From assembly GCF_900091315.1 (NCBI RefSeq), contig NZ_FLSP01000021.1, positions 36,927-100,926 of the forward strand: DNA of 64,000 bases, in the 5' to 3' direction. Position numbers and translations under genes: made by a program. Origin of the DNA: Streptomyces sp. DI166 (GTDB lineage Bacteria; Actinomycetota; Actinomycetes; Streptomycetales; Streptomycetaceae). The notes under the pieces were generated by a model, which saw only the letters and a program-made list of their open reading frames with translations, had not been told where the DNA came from and ran no database searches. This document shows positions 9,844 through 20,576 of this stretch, one piece after another; position 1 is the stretch's first letter, and each line of letters begins with the position of its first letter.

Positions 9844-10212
9844 TTACAGCACCTCCGGCGCGAGCGAGATGATCTTCATGAACTTCTTCTCGCGCAGCTC
9901 ACGGCCGACCGGGCCGAAGATGCGGGTGCCGCGAGGGTCGCCGTCGTTCTTCAGAATGACAGCGGCGTTCTCGTCGAAGCGGATGTACGAGCCGTCCGGA
10001 CGGCGGCGCTCCTTGACGGTGCGAACGATGACCGCCTTGACGACGTCACCCTTCTTCACGTTGCCACCGGGGATCGCGTCCTTGACGGTGGCGACGATGA
10101 CGTCACCGATGCCCGCGTAGCGGCGACCGGAGCCACCGAGCACACGGATGCAAAGGATTTCCTTCGCACCAGTGTTGTCGGCGACGCGCAGTCGCGACTC
10201 CTGCTGGATCAC
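9844..10212 (-). CDS. rplN: 50S ribosomal protein L14
   Basis: L14 is at the subunit interface near bridge B5/B8, where the silencing factor RsfS binds. The 122-residue protein starts [20 protein letters not shown] and contains the signature [20 protein letters not shown]. It is the first gene after two hairpins that follow rpsQ, the classical S10/spc operon boundary. Confidence 0.98.
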   Translation of the reverse strand: MIQQESRLRVADNTGAKEILCIRVLGGSGRRYAGIGDVIVATVKDAIPGGNVKKGDVVKAVIVRTVKERRRPDGSYIRFDENAAVILKNDGDPRGTRIFGPVGRELREKKFMKIISLAPEVL

Positions 10213-10240
10213 GTCTATCTCCTGTTTGTCTGCCGGTTCC

Positions 10241-10306
10241 CCGGGAGCCGCTCAGCGAGCGGCTCCCGGAGCCTGGCGGAACTGACCTGCGGGGTTTGCC
10301 CCGCAG
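10241..10306 (-). terminator. Double hairpin at the S10/spc boundary
   Basis: Two consecutive perfect hairpins occupy the 97-bp rpsQ-rplN gap: CTGCGGGG/CCCCGCAG with a TTTG loop (10287-10306), nearest the rpsQ stop, and a 13-bp stem CCGGGAGCCGCTC/GAGCGGCTCCCGG with an AGC loop (10241-10269). Neither has a long T-tract in the minus-strand direction. They mark the place where the S10 operon ends in E. coli and may act as a partial terminator or processing site. Confidence 0.7.
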
Positions 10307-10309
10307 GAA

Positions 10310-10594
10310 TTACTTGGCCTTTTCGAGGATCTCGACGACGCGCCAGCGCTTCGTCGCGGACAGCGGCCGGGTCTCCATCAGGAGGACGCGGTCGCCGACG
10401 CCCGCGGCGTTCTGCTCGTCGTGCGCCTTGAGCTTGTTCGTACGGCGGATGACCTTGCCGTACAGCGCGTGCTTGACACGGTCCTCGACGGCGACGACGA
10501 CGGTCTTGTCCATCTTGTCGCTGACGACCAGACCCTCACGGGTCTTGCGGAAACCGCGAGCTTCCTTGTTCTCAGTCACGTTGCTCTCGCTCAT
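10310..10594 (-). CDS. rpsQ: 30S ribosomal protein S17
   Basis: Primary 16S rRNA-binding protein of the 30S body. The 94-residue OB-fold protein carries an N-terminal extension ([20 protein letters not shown]) before the family core [20 protein letters not shown]. Its ATG overlaps the rpmC stop by one base. It is the last gene of the S10 group before the double hairpin. Confidence 0.98.
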   Translation of the reverse strand: MSESNVTENKEARGFRKTREGLVVSDKMDKTVVVAVEDRVKHALYGKVIRRTNKLKAHDEQNAAGVGDRVLLMETRPLSATKRWRVVEILEKAK

Positions 10595-10818
10595 CAGGCG
10601 TTCTCCACCGTCTCGATGCCGAGCTCACGCTCACGCATGAGGGTGTAGATCCGGGCGATGTCCTTGCGGACCGCCTTGAGACGGCCATGGTTCTCGAGCT
10701 GACCCGTGGCCGCCTGGAAGCGGAGGTTGAACAGCTCTTCCTTGGCCTCGCGGAGCTTCGCCAGAAGCTCCTCGTTGCCCAGCTCGCGCAGCTCGGACGC
10801 CTTGGTACCGGCCGACAT
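10594..10818 (-). CDS. rpmC: 50S ribosomal protein L29
   Basis: L29 lies at the tunnel exit beside L23 and helps dock SRP and trigger factor. The 74-residue two-helix protein begins [20 protein letters not shown]. The ATG at 10818 was preferred to the GTG one codon upstream because it overlaps the rplP stop as TGATG, the junction used repeatedly in this cluster. The core [20 protein letters not shown] is typical. Confidence 0.97.
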   Translation of the reverse strand: MSAGTKASELRELGNEELLAKLREAKEELFNLRFQAATGQLENHGRLKAVRKDIARIYTLMRERELGIETVENA

Positions 10819-11237
10819 CACGCTTCACCTGCCTCGCGCTTGACGATCCGGCACTTCATCGGCAGCTTGTGGGCCGCACGGGTCAGCGCCTCACGGGCGA
10901 TCTTCTCGTTGGGGTACGACAGCTCGAACATGACGCGTCCGGGCTTGACGTTGGCGATCCACCACTCCGGCGAACCCTTACCGGAACCCATGCGGGTCTC
11001 GGCCGGCTTCTTGGTGAGGGGACGGTCCGGGTAGATGTTGATCCAGACCTTGCCGCCACGCTTGATGTGGCGGGTCATCGCGATACGAGCCGCCTCGATC
11101 TGGCGGTTCGTCACGTAGGCCGGGGTCAGCGCCTGGATGCCGTACTCGCCGAACGCAACCTGCGTTCCACCCTTGGACATACCGTTGCGCTTCGGGTGGT
11201 GCTGCTTGCGGTGCTTGACCCTACGGGGGATCAGCAT
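10818..11237 (-). CDS. rplP: 50S ribosomal protein L16
   Basis: L16 binds near the A-site tRNA elbow and completes the functional 50S. The 139-residue protein starts [20 protein letters not shown] and contains [20 protein letters not shown] and the [20 protein letters not shown] signature. It is 5 bp after rpsC and coupled to rpmC. Confidence 0.98.
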   Translation of the reverse strand: MLIPRRVKHRKQHHPKRNGMSKGGTQVAFGEYGIQALTPAYVTNRQIEAARIAMTRHIKRGGKVWINIYPDRPLTKKPAETRMGSGKGSPEWWIANVKPGRVMFELSYPNEKIAREALTRAAHKLPMKCRIVKREAGEA

Positions 11238-11242
11238 GACGG

Positions 11243-12064
11243 TCAGGCCTCCGTTCCGGTGCTCTCAGCCGGAGCGGCGGCGGGAGCCTCGGCCTTGGGG
11301 GCCTCGGCGCCGGCAGCCTGCTGCGGCTTGCGACCGCGCCGCTCGCCACCGCGGCCACCACGGGCCGGGCGGTCGGCACCGCCGCGCGCCGGGCGGTTAC
11401 CCGCACGGGCAGCGGCGTTCTCGGCGCGGACCTCGGCGATGTTCTTGACGTCGCCCTTGTAGATCCAGACCTTCACACCGATGCGGCCGAAGGTCGTCTT
11501 GGCCTCGAAGAAGCCGTAGTCCACGTTCGCGCGGAGCGTGTGCAGGGGCACACGGCCCTCGCGGTAGAACTCCGAGCGGGACATCTCGGCGCCGCCGAGG
11601 CGGCCACCGCACTGGATCTTGATGCCCTTGGCGCCGGCCTTCATGGCGGACTGCATGCTCTTGCGCATGGCCCGACGGAAGGAGACGCGGGAGGAGAGCT
11701 GCTCGGCGACGGCCTGGGCCACCAGCTGAGCGTCCGTCTCCGGGTTCTTGACCTCAAGGATGTTCAGCTGGACCTGCTTGCCGGTCAGCTTCTCCAGGTC
11801 ACCGCGGATGCGGTCGGCCTCGGCGCCGCGGCGGCCGATGACGATGCCCGGACGCGCGGTGTGGATGTCCACGCGGACACGGTCACGGGTGCGCTCGATC
11901 TCCACCTTCGAGATACCGGCGCGCTCCATGCCGGACGTCATCATCCGACGGATGGCGACGTCTTCCTTGACGTAGTCCTTGTACAGCTTGTCGGCGTACC
12001 AGCGCGACTTGAAGTCGGTGGTGACACCGAGCCGGAACCCATGCGGGTTTACCTTCTGGCCCAT
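11243..12064 (-). CDS. rpsC: 30S ribosomal protein S3
   Basis: S3 forms the mRNA entry helicase with S4 and S5 on the 30S head. The 273-residue protein starts [20 protein letters not shown], has a type-2 KH domain ([20 protein letters not shown]) and a C-terminal S3 domain. About 55 C-terminal residues are a low-complexity Arg/Gly then Ala/Pro/Glu-rich tail absent from E. coli S3, as often seen in Streptomyces. Its ATG overlaps the rplV stop by one base. Confidence 0.98.
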   Translation of the reverse strand: MGQKVNPHGFRLGVTTDFKSRWYADKLYKDYVKEDVAIRRMMTSGMERAGISKVEIERTRDRVRVDIHTARPGIVIGRRGAEADRIRGDLEKLTGKQVQLNILEVKNPETDAQLVAQAVAEQLSSRVSFRRAMRKSMQSAMKAGAKGIKIQCGGRLGGAEMSRSEFYREGRVPLHTLRANVDYGFFEAKTTFGRIGVKVWIYKGDVKNIAEVRAENAAARAGNRPARGGADRPARGGRGGERRGRKPQQAAGAEAPKAEAPAAAPAESTGTEA

Positions 12065-12411
12065 TACCGGGTTCCTTCCTTGCTGCTGACGACCACGGTG
12101 ATGTGGCTGGTCCGCTTGCGGATCCGGTAGGCACGGCCCTGGGCGCGCGGACGGAACCGCTTCAGGGTCGGACCCTCGTCGACGTAGGCCTCGGAAACGA
12201 AGAGGCTGTCGACATCGGTGTGGTCGTAGTTGTGCGCGGCGTTGGCGATGGCGCTGTCGAGCACCTTGCCGACCGGCACGGAGGCGGCCTGCGGAGCGAA
12301 TCGCAGGACCGCCTGGGCCTCCGTGGCGTCCATGCCACGGATGAGGTCCACCACGCGGCGGGCCTTCATGGGCGTGACGCGGATGTACCGCGCCTGGGCC
12401 CTGGCTTCCAT
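12064..12411 (-). CDS. rplV: 50S ribosomal protein L22
   Basis: L22 lines the peptide exit tunnel with its beta-hairpin, the site of some macrolide resistance changes. The 115-residue protein begins [20 protein letters not shown]; the hairpin region [20 protein letters not shown] appears intact and wild type. It is coupled to rpsC by a 1-nt overlap. Confidence 0.98.
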   Translation of the reverse strand: MEARAQARYIRVTPMKARRVVDLIRGMDATEAQAVLRFAPQAASVPVGKVLDSAIANAAHNYDHTDVDSLFVSEAYVDEGPTLKRFRPRAQGRAYRIRKRTSHITVVVSSKEGTR

Positions 12412-12454
12412 GGTTGTCCCTTCAGTTACTTACGTGTCTGAATGCGATCCGCTA

Positions 12455-12736
12455 CTAGCGGCGCTTCGACTTCCGGTCTTCCTTGACGTGACCCCGGAAG
12501 GTGCGCGTCGGCGAGAACTCGCCGAGCTTGTGGCCGACCATCGACTCGGTGACGAACACCGGGATGTGGGTCTTGCCGTTGTGCACCGCGATCGTGTGGC
12601 CGAGCATGGCCGGGACGATCATCGAGCGACGGGACCAGGTCTTGATGACGTTCTTGGTGCCGGCTTCGTTCTGGGCGTCCACCTTCTTGATCAGGTGGTC
12701 GTCGACGAAGGGCCCCTTCTTGAGACTGCGCGGCAT
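12455..12736 (-). CDS. rpsS: 30S ribosomal protein S19
   Basis: S19 of the 30S head, partner of S13. The 93-residue product begins [20 protein letters not shown] and carries the signature [20 protein letters not shown] and [20 protein letters not shown]. It lies 12 bp after rplB and before rplV. Confidence 0.98.
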   Translation of the reverse strand: MPRSLKKGPFVDDHLIKKVDAQNEAGTKNVIKTWSRRSMIVPAMLGHTIAVHNGKTHIPVFVTESMVGHKLGEFSPTRTFRGHVKEDRKSKRR

Positions 12737-12748
12737 CTAAACCCGCTC

Positions 12749-13585
12749 CTAGCGCTTCTTGTTCGTCTTGCGGCGGCGGACGATGTACTTGTTGCTCGCC
12801 TTCTTGGGAGCACGAGTACGACCTTCCTTCTGACCCCAGGGGCTGACCGGGTGGCGACCACCGGAGGTCTTGCCCTCACCACCACCGTGGGGGTGGTCAA
12901 CCGGGTTCATCGCCACACCGCGGACGGTCGGGCGGACGCCCAGCCAGCGCTTGCGGCCGGCCTTACCCCAGTTGATGTTGCTCTGCTCGGCGTTGCCGAC
13001 CTCGCCGACGGTGGCGCGGCAGCGCACGTCGACCAGGCGGATCTCACCGGAGGGCATGCGCAGGTGGGCCATCTGGCCCTCCTTCGCGAGCAGCTGCACG
13101 GAGGCACCGGCGGAGCGGGCGAACTTGGCACCGCCACCGGGACGGAGCTCGATCGCGTGGATCGTGGTACCGACCGGGATGTTGCGGAGCGCCAGGTTGT
13201 TGCCCGGCTTGATGTCGGCCCCGGGACCGTTCTCGACGCGGTCACCCTGCTGCAGGTTGCGCGGGGCGAGGATGTAGCGCTTCTCGCCGTCGGCGTAGTG
13301 CAGCAGCGCGATGCGCGCGGTGCGGTTGGGGTCGTACTCGATGTGCGCGACCTTCGCGGGCACGCCGTCCTTGTCGTGCCGACGGAAGTCGATCACGCGG
13401 TAGGCGCGCTTGTGTCCGCCACCCTGGTGGCGAACGGTCACACGACCGGCGTTGTTACGGCCGCCCTTGCTGTGCAGGGGGCGGACCAGCGACTTCTCCG
13501 GCGTGGACCGCGTGACCTCGACGAAGTCGGCAACGCTGGAACCACGACGGCCCGGCGTAGTCGGCTTGTACTTGCGGATTCCCAT
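12749..13585 (-). CDS. rplB: 50S ribosomal protein L2
   Basis: Core 50S protein required for subunit association and peptidyl-transferase activity. The 278-residue protein starts [20 protein letters not shown] and contains the invariant histidine segment [20 protein letters not shown] near the C-terminus, with [20 protein letters not shown] after it. It lies between rplW and rpsS in the S10 unit. Confidence 0.98.
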   Translation of the reverse strand: MGIRKYKPTTPGRRGSSVADFVEVTRSTPEKSLVRPLHSKGGRNNAGRVTVRHQGGGHKRAYRVIDFRRHDKDGVPAKVAHIEYDPNRTARIALLHYADGEKRYILAPRNLQQGDRVENGPGADIKPGNNLALRNIPVGTTIHAIELRPGGGAKFARSAGASVQLLAKEGQMAHLRMPSGEIRLVDVRCRATVGEVGNAEQSNINWGKAGRKRWLGVRPTVRGVAMNPVDHPHGGGEGKTSGGRHPVSPWGQKEGRTRAPKKASNKYIVRRRKTNKKR

Positions 13586-13623
13586 TTCTCAGTCCTCGTC
13601 CGATATCGGACGATCCGACCCGC

Positions 13624-14043
13624 TTACGCGGTCGGACCGCCGAAGATGTCGATACGGTCGCCCTCGGCGAGGGTCACGATCGCCCGCTTGCTGTCGGCGC
13701 GCTTGCCGAAGCCGGTGCGGGTCCGCTTGCGCTTGCCCTGGCGGTTGATCGTGTTGACCCCGGTGACCTTGACCTCGAAGACCGACTCGACGGCCTGCTT
13801 GATCTGGGTCTTGTTGGCACGCGGGTCGACGATGAACGTGTACTTGCCCTCGTCGAGGAGCGCGTAGCTCTTCTCGGAGACGACCGGCTTGAGCAGCACG
13901 TCACGGGGGTCCGTGAAGGACTTGCTCAGCGGGGTCTCGACGGTGTTCTTGCCCTCGGCGGCGTGGCGACGCGCCTTGGCGACGCGCGCGGCCTTGGCGG
14001 CCTTCGCGGCCTTGGAGGCAATGGCGGGGTGACGGATAGCCAT
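13624..14043 (-). CDS. rplW: 50S ribosomal protein L23 with basic N-terminal extension
   Basis: L23 at the tunnel exit is the docking site of trigger factor and SRP. The family domain starts at about residue 48 ([20 protein letters not shown]). It is preceded by an Ala/Lys-rich extension ([20 protein letters not shown]), giving 139 residues against about 100 in E. coli. The ATG overlaps the rplD stop by one base, supporting this start and the extension. Confidence 0.96.
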   Translation of the reverse strand: MAIRHPAIASKAAKAAKAARVAKARRHAAEGKNTVETPLSKSFTDPRDVLLKPVVSEKSYALLDEGKYTFIVDPRANKTQIKQAVESVFEVKVTGVNTINRQGKRKRTRTGFGKRADSKRAIVTLAEGDRIDIFGGPTA

Positions 14044-14696
14044 CAGGCCTCGCTCCCTTCGGTGTCAGTGGCCTTCGGGCCGGACACGAAGGACTCGAAG
14101 GCGGCCTGGGTGAAGACCACGTCGTCCGAGACGAGAACGTCGTACGTGTTCAGCTGGCCCGGCTCCAGGATGTGGACCTGGGGCAGGTTGCGGGCGGACA
14201 GCCACGCGGCCTCGTCGGCACGCTCGACGACCAGGAGCAGGTTCTTGCGCTCCGAGATCTTGCCGAACAGCGTCTTGGCGGCCTTGGTCGAGGGGGTCTC
14301 GCCCTCGATGACGCCGGAGACGACGTGGATGCGGTTGTGGCGGGCCCGGTCGGTGAGGGCACCGCGCAGGGCGGCGGCCTTCATCTTCTTGGGCGTCCGC
14401 TGCGAGTAGTCGCGCGGCACGGGACCGTGCACGACGCCACCACCGGCGAACTGCGGGGCGCGGGTCGAGCCCTGACGGGCGCGGCCGGTGCCCTTCTGGC
14501 GGTACGGCTTCTTGCCGCCACCACGGACTTCACCGCGGGTCTTGGTCTTGTGGGTGCCCTGACGGGCAGCGGCCAGCTGCGCGACGACGACCTGGTGGAT
14601 CAGCGGAACGCTGACCTTGGCGTCGAAGATCTCCGCGGGGAGCTCGACGGAACCGGCCTTGTCGCCCGCCGGCGAAAGGATGTCAACAGTGCTCAT
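14043..14696 (-). CDS. rplD: 50S ribosomal protein L4
   Basis: L4 lines the exit tunnel; in E. coli it also represses its own S10 operon. The 217-residue protein starts [20 protein letters not shown]; the extended tunnel loop [20 protein letters not shown] is intact. It is 8 bp after rplC and coupled to rplW. Nothing resembling the E. coli L4-binding S10 leader was recognised upstream of rpsJ. Confidence 0.97.
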   Translation of the reverse strand: MSTVDILSPAGDKAGSVELPAEIFDAKVSVPLIHQVVVAQLAAARQGTHKTKTRGEVRGGGKKPYRQKGTGRARQGSTRAPQFAGGGVVHGPVPRDYSQRTPKKMKAAALRGALTDRARHNRIHVVSGVIEGETPSTKAAKTLFGKISERKNLLLVVERADEAAWLSARNLPQVHILEPGQLNTYDVLVSDDVVFTQAAFESFVSGPKATDTEGSEA

Positions 14697-14704
14697 CGGT
14701 TACC

Positions 14705-15349
14705 TCAGGCCCCCTTGGCCGCGGTGCGGACCAGGACGAGGCCGCCGTTCGGACCGGGAACCGCGCCCTTGATGAGCAGCAGACCCTTCTCCGCGTCAAC
14801 GGCGTGGACGGTCAGGTTCTGGGTGGTGACCCGCTCGTTGCCCATGCGACCCGCCATGCGGAGGCCCTTGAACACACGGCCCGGGGTGGCGCAGCCACCG
14901 ATGGAACCGGGGGAGCGGTGCTTGCGCTGGGTGCCGTGACCGGCGCCGAGGCCACCGAAGTTGTGGCGCTTCATGACACCGGCGAAGCCCTTGCCCTTGC
15001 TCTTGCCGGTGACGTCGACCTTGATGCCCGCCTCGAACACCTCGGCGGTGATCTCCTGGCCGAGGGTGTACTCGGAGGCGTCCGAGGTACGGATCTCGAC
15101 GAGGTGGCGGCGGGGGGTGACGTCGGCCTTGGCGAAGTGGCCCTTGAGGGGCTTGTTCACCTTGCGCGGGTCGATCTCGCCGAAGGCGATCTGGACCGAC
15201 TCGTAGCCGTCGGTGTCGTTCGTACGGACCTGGGTCACGACGTTCGGGCCGGCCTTGACGACGGTGACCGGAACAACACGGTTGTTCTCGTCCCACACCT
15301 GCGTCATGCCGAGCTTCTCGCCCAGGATGCCCTTGATCTGCTTAGCCAT
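14705..15349 (-). CDS. rplC: 50S ribosomal protein L3
   Basis: Early-assembly 50S protein whose extended loop reaches the peptidyl-transferase centre. The 214-residue protein begins [20 protein letters not shown] and has the loop signature [20 protein letters not shown] and [20 protein letters not shown]. It is 17 bp after rpsJ. Confidence 0.98.
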   Translation of the reverse strand: MAKQIKGILGEKLGMTQVWDENNRVVPVTVVKAGPNVVTQVRTNDTDGYESVQIAFGEIDPRKVNKPLKGHFAKADVTPRRHLVEIRTSDASEYTLGQEITAEVFEAGIKVDVTGKSKGKGFAGVMKRHNFGGLGAGHGTQRKHRSPGSIGGCATPGRVFKGLRMAGRMGNERVTTQNLTVHAVDAEKGLLLIKGAVPGPNGGLVLVRTAAKGA

Positions 15350-15366
15350 TCTCAGATCACCGGCCC

Positions 15367-15675
15367 TCAGAGCTTGATCTCGATGTCGACACCGGCCGGG
15401 AGGTCGAGTCGCATCAGAGAGTCAACGGTCTTGGGGGTGGGGTCGAGGATGTCGATCAGGCGCTTGTGCGTGCGCATCTCGAAGTGCTCGCGCGAGTCCT
15501 TGTACTTGTGCGGCGACTTGATGACGCAGTACACGTTCTTCTCAGTGGGCAGCGGCACCGGGCCCGCGACCGACGCACCAGTGCGGGTCACCGTCTCGAC
15601 GATCTTCTTCGCCGAGGAGTCGATGACCTCGTGGTCGTAGGCCTTGAGCCGGATGCGGATCTTCTGTCCCGCCAT
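15367..15675 (-). CDS. rpsJ: 30S ribosomal protein S10
   Basis: S10 of the 30S head, also NusE of antitermination complexes, where it pairs with NusG. The 102-residue protein starts [20 protein letters not shown] and contains [20 protein letters not shown] and [20 protein letters not shown]. It is the first gene of the S10 operon; its leader shares a hairpin block with the rpsL leader. Confidence 0.98.
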   Translation of the reverse strand: MAGQKIRIRLKAYDHEVIDSSAKKIVETVTRTGASVAGPVPLPTEKNVYCVIKSPHKYKDSREHFEMRTHKRLIDILDPTPKTVDSLMRLDLPAGVDIEIKL

Positions 15676-16172
15676 GGCTACTCAGTAGTCCTTTGTCTCG
15701 TAAAGCTCTGGAACCCGGTGTTCCTGTGTCCCGTTCTCCGACCCACGCGGTCGGGCGTGTCGCGCTCCCGCTGACACAGATGTCCCTTGTTCGAACATCC
15801 CTGCGTGGGAACACGGCCCTTCCGGAACCGAGGACCGAGGGCCAGGAGGCCCACCGGGTGCCTGGCCGGTACCGCACCACACTTCCCGGAAGATTCCCGT
15901 ACGTCCGCCCCAGTGCTGCCCTCAGGCAGTTAGGACGACGAGTACTGTGGGACTCGCTTCCGGTCCTCCCGGCGGGAGGCGCGCAGCATCAACACTCGAC
16001 CGAGCAACTCGGACAGTCTGCCATATGGGGCACCGCCTCCGCCAATCGAGCCGGAGAGAATACCCCGGGAGTGACGCAGGTCAAACACGGGGCGCCGACG
16101 CCGACGGCCCCCCGTTCAACTGGTCCATACCAACCTCTTGCCCCCGTCCCGCCCGCGCAGCAAGCTCACTGC
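15676..16172. other. rpsJ leader / LysR upstream region
   Basis: This 497-bp gap separates divergent rpsJ (minus) and the LysR gene (plus). It holds the 25-nt rpsJ/rpsL leader block at 15738-15762 (listed separately) and a 10-bp palindrome TGTTCGAACA at 15788-15797. The long leader implies that the S10 promoter lies upstream of the block. No protein of credible composition is encoded, and no promoter hexamers could be assigned with confidence. Confidence 0.6.
15738..15762 (-). promoter_or_regulatory. rpsJ leader hairpin block shared with rpsL
   Basis: Plus-strand CCGACCCACGCGGTCGGG followed by CGTGTCG. The transcribed strand folds a 6-bp CCGACC/GGTCGG stem with a 5-nt loop, preceded by CGACAC. 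The same 25 nt occur in front of rpsL (25127-25151) with a single C/T difference. Here 62 nt separate the block from the rpsJ start codon. A shared operator, a transcription-start-associated element or an RNA leader structure would all fit. Confidence 0.75.
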
Positions 16173-17117
16173 ATGGAGCTGGAGTTACGGCATCTGAGGA
16201 CCATCCGGACGATCGCCGACGCGGGCAGTCTCACCCGGGCGGCCACCGTACTCGGGCTCGCCCAGCCCGCGCTCAGCGCGCAGCTCAGGCGGATCGAGCG
16301 GGCACTGGGGGGCGTGCTGTTCGAGCGGGGCCGGTACGGGGTGCGGGCGACCGCCCTCGGTGAGCTGGTGCTGGAGCGCACCCGGGTCGTGCTGCCCGCC
16401 GTCTCGGAGCTGCAGCGGGAGGCGGCCCGGTTCGCGCGGGCGCGGCGGGACACCGAGCGGCTGCGGATCGGCGGCATCCACGGCCCCCTCCTCGGCGCAC
16501 TGGTCGCCGGAATTGCGGACACCCTCCCCGACGCCACCGTCACCACCTGCGCCTCCTGGTCGGAGCGGGAACTGGCGCGGCAGCTGACCGAGGGGCGGCT
16601 CGACTTCGCGCTGGCCGGGACCTGCGGCTCGGCCGCTCCGCCGGGCGCGGAGCACCTGGTGTGGCGGGAGATCGCCGTGGACCCGGTACGGGTCATGCTC
16701 GCCGAGGGCCACCCGCTCGCCGGCCGCCCCGCGATCGGCCTCGACGCGCTCGCCGACCAGGAGTGGGCCTGCGTCCCCGGCGACGGCTGCTTCGCGGACT
16801 GCTTCACCGCCGCCTGCGCCCGCGCCGGGTTCACCCCGCGCCGGATGTACGAGACGGACACCGCCTCCTGCGTCCACCTGGTCCGGGTCGGCCGCGCGGT
16901 CGGCCTGTGCCGGGCCTCCTTCCCGCCGACGCCCGGCATCGCCGTCCGGCCGCTCACCGGCACTCCCCTGGTCTGGCGCCATCTGCTGGGCTGGCATCCG
17001 GGGGCCCAGCGCCCGGATGCCGCGGCCGCGGTCCTGGACCGGGCCCGCAGCGCCCACGCGGCCCTGGTGAGAGCCGTGGCACCGCCTTCCATAACACCGG
17101 GCCAGGGGGTCGACTGA
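16173..17117 (+). CDS. LysR-family transcriptional regulator
   Basis: DNA-binding regulator of 314 residues. The N-terminal winged helix-turn-helix (MELELRHLRTIRTIADAGSL, then AATVLGLAQPALSAQLRRIE) is followed by a periplasmic-binding-protein-like effector domain from about residue 90. The effector domain is Cys-rich in CVPGDGCFADCFTAACARAG, unusual for the family. The ATG at 16173 was chosen because homology starts there; longer in-frame extensions are leader sequence. It is 81 bp upstream of a secreted protease gene on the same strand and divergent from rpsJ; the target is unknown. Confidence 0.9.
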   Translation: MELELRHLRTIRTIADAGSLTRAATVLGLAQPALSAQLRRIERALGGVLFERGRYGVRATALGELVLERTRVVLPAVSELQREAARFARARRDTERLRIGGIHGPLLGALVAGIADTLPDATVTTCASWSERELARQLTEGRLDFALAGTCGSAAPPGAEHLVWREIAVDPVRVMLAEGHPLAGRPAIGLDALADQEWACVPGDGCFADCFTAACARAGFTPRRMYETDTASCVHLVRVGRAVGLCRASFPPTPGIAVRPLTGTPLVWRHLLGWHPGAQRPDAAAAVLDRARSAHAALVRAVAPPSITPGQGVD

Positions 17118-17198
17118 CGTCTTATGCCGCCCGCGCGGCCCTCCCTACGGTTTGGGCACTTCCCCGCACTTCCCCGACCGTTTCGGAGGAGACCATCC

Positions 17199-18545
17199 AT
17201 GCTCCACAGACTGTGCACGGGGGCGGTGGCGGCCGCCGCGCTGCTCGTGGCCGGGCTCAGCGGCTCCGCGAGCGCCGGCACCGAACCGTCCCCGTCCACC
17301 GCGCCCGGCGCCGCACAGACCCTCAAGAGCGCCGAGGCCCCGCCCGCCCTGGTCAACGCCATGAGTCGTGACCTCGGCATCGACACCCGGCAGGCCTACA
17401 CCCGGCTCGCCAACGAGGCCGAGGCGGGCGCCACCGCCGGACGGCTGCGCGCCGACCTGGGCAAGGACTTCGCCGGTGCCTGGGTGCGCGGCGCCGAATC
17501 GGCCACGCTGACCGTCGCCACGACCGACCGCGCCGACATACCGGCGATCGAGGCGCGGGGCGCCACCGCGAGGCTCGTCCGCCATTCCCTGGCCGACCTG
17601 GACGCCGCCAAGGCCCGCCTGGACCGTACGGCGCGCGAGGCCACCACCGGCACCCCGGTCTGGTACGTCGACGTGCGCGACAACGCCCTGGTGGTGGAGG
17701 AGGCCCGGCCGGGCGCCGCACGCGCCCTGCTGTCCGCGGCCGGGGTCGACAGCTCCCTCGCGAAGATCGTGCGCACCTCCGAACTCCCGCGTCCGCTCTA
17801 CGACTTGCGGGGCGGGGACGCGTACTACATCAACAGCGGCTCGCGCTGCTCGATCGGCTTCCCGGTCACCCGCGGCACCCAGCACGGCTTCGCCACCGCC
17901 GGTCACTGCGGCCGGGCGGGCAACAGCACCACCGGCTCCAACCGGGTCGCCCAGGGCACCTTCCAGGCGTCCGTCTTCCCCGGCAGCGACATGGCGTGGG
18001 TGGCGGTCAACAGCAACTGGACGGCGACGCCCACCGTCGTCGGCTCCGCCGTCCAGGTCGCCGGGTCGACGCAGGCCGTGGTGGGGGCGTCGGTGTGCCG
18101 CTCCGGGTCCACGACGGGCTGGCACTGCGGCACGATCCAGCAGCACAACACCAGCGTGACCTATCCCGAGGGCACCATCACCGGCGTCACGCGGACCTCG
18201 GTGTGCGCCGAGCCGGGCGACTCGGGCGGCTCGTACATCTCCGGCAGCCAGGCGCAGGGCGTCACCTCGGGCGGCTCGGGCGACTGCCGGACCGGCGGGA
18301 CGACGTTCTTCCAGCCGATCAACCCGATCCTGCAGTCCTACGGCCTCACCCTGAAGACGACCTCCAGCGGTCCCGGTGACCCGGGCGACCCGGGCGAGCC
18401 CGGCGGCACCTGGTCGGCCGGCACCGTCTACCAGGCGGGCGCCACGGTGACCTACGGCGGGGCGACCTACCGCTGCATCCAGGGCCACCAGGCCCAGCCG
18501 GGCTGGGAGCCCCCGAACGTCCCGGCGCTCTGGCAGCGCCTCTGA
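17199..18545 (+). CDS. Secreted S1-family serine protease, streptogrisin C-like
   Basis: Secreted protease of 448 residues. A signal peptide (MLHRLCTGAVAAAALLVAGL, cleavage near ASA at about 26) precedes a pro-region of about 175 residues of the alpha-lytic protease type. The mature chymotrypsin-fold domain starts near YDLRGGDAYY (201). The catalytic triad is His236 (TAGHCG), Asp264 (SDMAW) and Ser342 (PGDSGG). A GPGDPGDPGEPGG linker joins a C-terminal domain of about 45 residues (WSAGTVYQAGATVTYGGATY) resembling CBM5/12 chitin-binding modules. This is the streptogrisin C layout. GGAGGAG at 17185 precedes the ATG. Confidence 0.93.
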   Translation: MLHRLCTGAVAAAALLVAGLSGSASAGTEPSPSTAPGAAQTLKSAEAPPALVNAMSRDLGIDTRQAYTRLANEAEAGATAGRLRADLGKDFAGAWVRGAESATLTVATTDRADIPAIEARGATARLVRHSLADLDAAKARLDRTAREATTGTPVWYVDVRDNALVVEEARPGAARALLSAAGVDSSLAKIVRTSELPRPLYDLRGGDAYYINSGSRCSIGFPVTRGTQHGFATAGHCGRAGNSTTGSNRVAQGTFQASVFPGSDMAWVAVNSNWTATPTVVGSAVQVAGSTQAVVGASVCRSGSTTGWHCGTIQQHNTSVTYPEGTITGVTRTSVCAEPGDSGGSYISGSQAQGVTSGGSGDCRTGGTTFFQPINPILQSYGLTLKTTSSGPGDPGDPGEPGGTWSAGTVYQAGATVTYGGATYRCIQGHQAQPGWEPPNVPALWQRL

Positions 18546-18553
18546 GACGACTC

Positions 18554-18590
18554 CGGCCCCGGGTACGCCGCATCGGCGCCCCCGGGGCCG
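18554..18590 (+). terminator. Terminator after the protease gene
   Basis: A 10-bp inverted repeat, CGGCCCCGGG (18554-18563) and CCCGGGGCCG (18581-18590), begins 8 bp past the protease stop. It lies between convergent genes and may serve both. Confidence 0.6.
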
Positions 18591-18614
18591 CTGGTCGTCC
18601 GGAGCCTGCTCGGT

Positions 18615-18947
18615 TCAGTCCCCCTTCGCCACCGTGAGGATCACCGCCGCGTCCTCCAGTGCCTGGAGCGCGTGGCGGGCCGGGGGGATGGCGATGAGGT
18701 CGCCGGTACGGCCCTCCCACTCGGCGTCCGCGCTGGTGAGACGGACGCGGCCGCGCAGCACGAGCAGGGTGGCCTCGCCGGGGCTGTCGTGCTCGGCGAG
18801 GCTGGTGCCCGCGGTCAGCGCGAGCAGGGTCTGGCGCAGGGTGTGTTCATGGCCGCCGTAGACGGTGGTGGCGCTGCGGCCGTTGGGCGCGGCGGCGGCG
18901 CGTTCCAGCTGTTCGCGGGCGAGGGCGTCGAGGGAGAGCTTCTGCAT
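18615..18947 (-). CDS. Small cupin-domain protein
   Basis: The 110-residue protein has a single cupin barrel. Cupin motif 1 is seen around ALTAGTSLAEHDSPGEATLL and motif 2 around GDLIAIPPARHALQALEDAA. Metal-ligand residues His (AEHDSPGE) and His (ARHALQA) are present, the pattern of single-domain cupins of unknown substrate. It lies downstream of gdhA on the same strand, separated by a hairpin, so co-transcription is doubtful. Function cannot be named. Confidence 0.85.
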   Translation of the reverse strand: MQKLSLDALAREQLERAAAAPNGRSATTVYGGHEHTLRQTLLALTAGTSLAEHDSPGEATLLVLRGRVRLTSADAEWEGRTGDLIAIPPARHALQALEDAAVILTVAKGD

Positions 18948-18992
18948 GCTCTTCAGCCTTCCCGGACGGGCCGGCGGTCACCAGGGCCATGT

Positions 18993-19023
18993 GGGGCACG
19001 GAGGCCGTCCGCGCCCGTGCCCC
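18993..19023 (-). terminator. Possible terminator after gdhA
   Basis: GGGGCACGG (18993-19001) and CCGTGCCCC (19015-19023) form a 9-bp stem 9 bp past the gdhA stop. No T-tract follows, as is common for actinobacterial hairpins. Confidence 0.55.
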
Positions 19024-19032
19024 GCGCGTGCC

Positions 19033-20514
<1,482 letters not shown>

Positions 20515-20576
20515 TTAAAACCAAAAGGATCAAGTTGTGTACTGGTCAGGGACCGCATGTGATGCGATACAGCGAA

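Noticed and set aside
15788..15797. TGTTCGAACA palindrome as a LexA box upstream of rpsJ
   Set aside because: Only a 10-bp palindrome; the LexA box needs wider spaced half-sites, and rpsJ is not an SOS gene.
15693..16172. Upstream extension of the LysR frame through the rpsJ leader
   Set aside because: LysR homology starts at the ATG at 16173 and the extension runs across the conserved rpsJ leader block.
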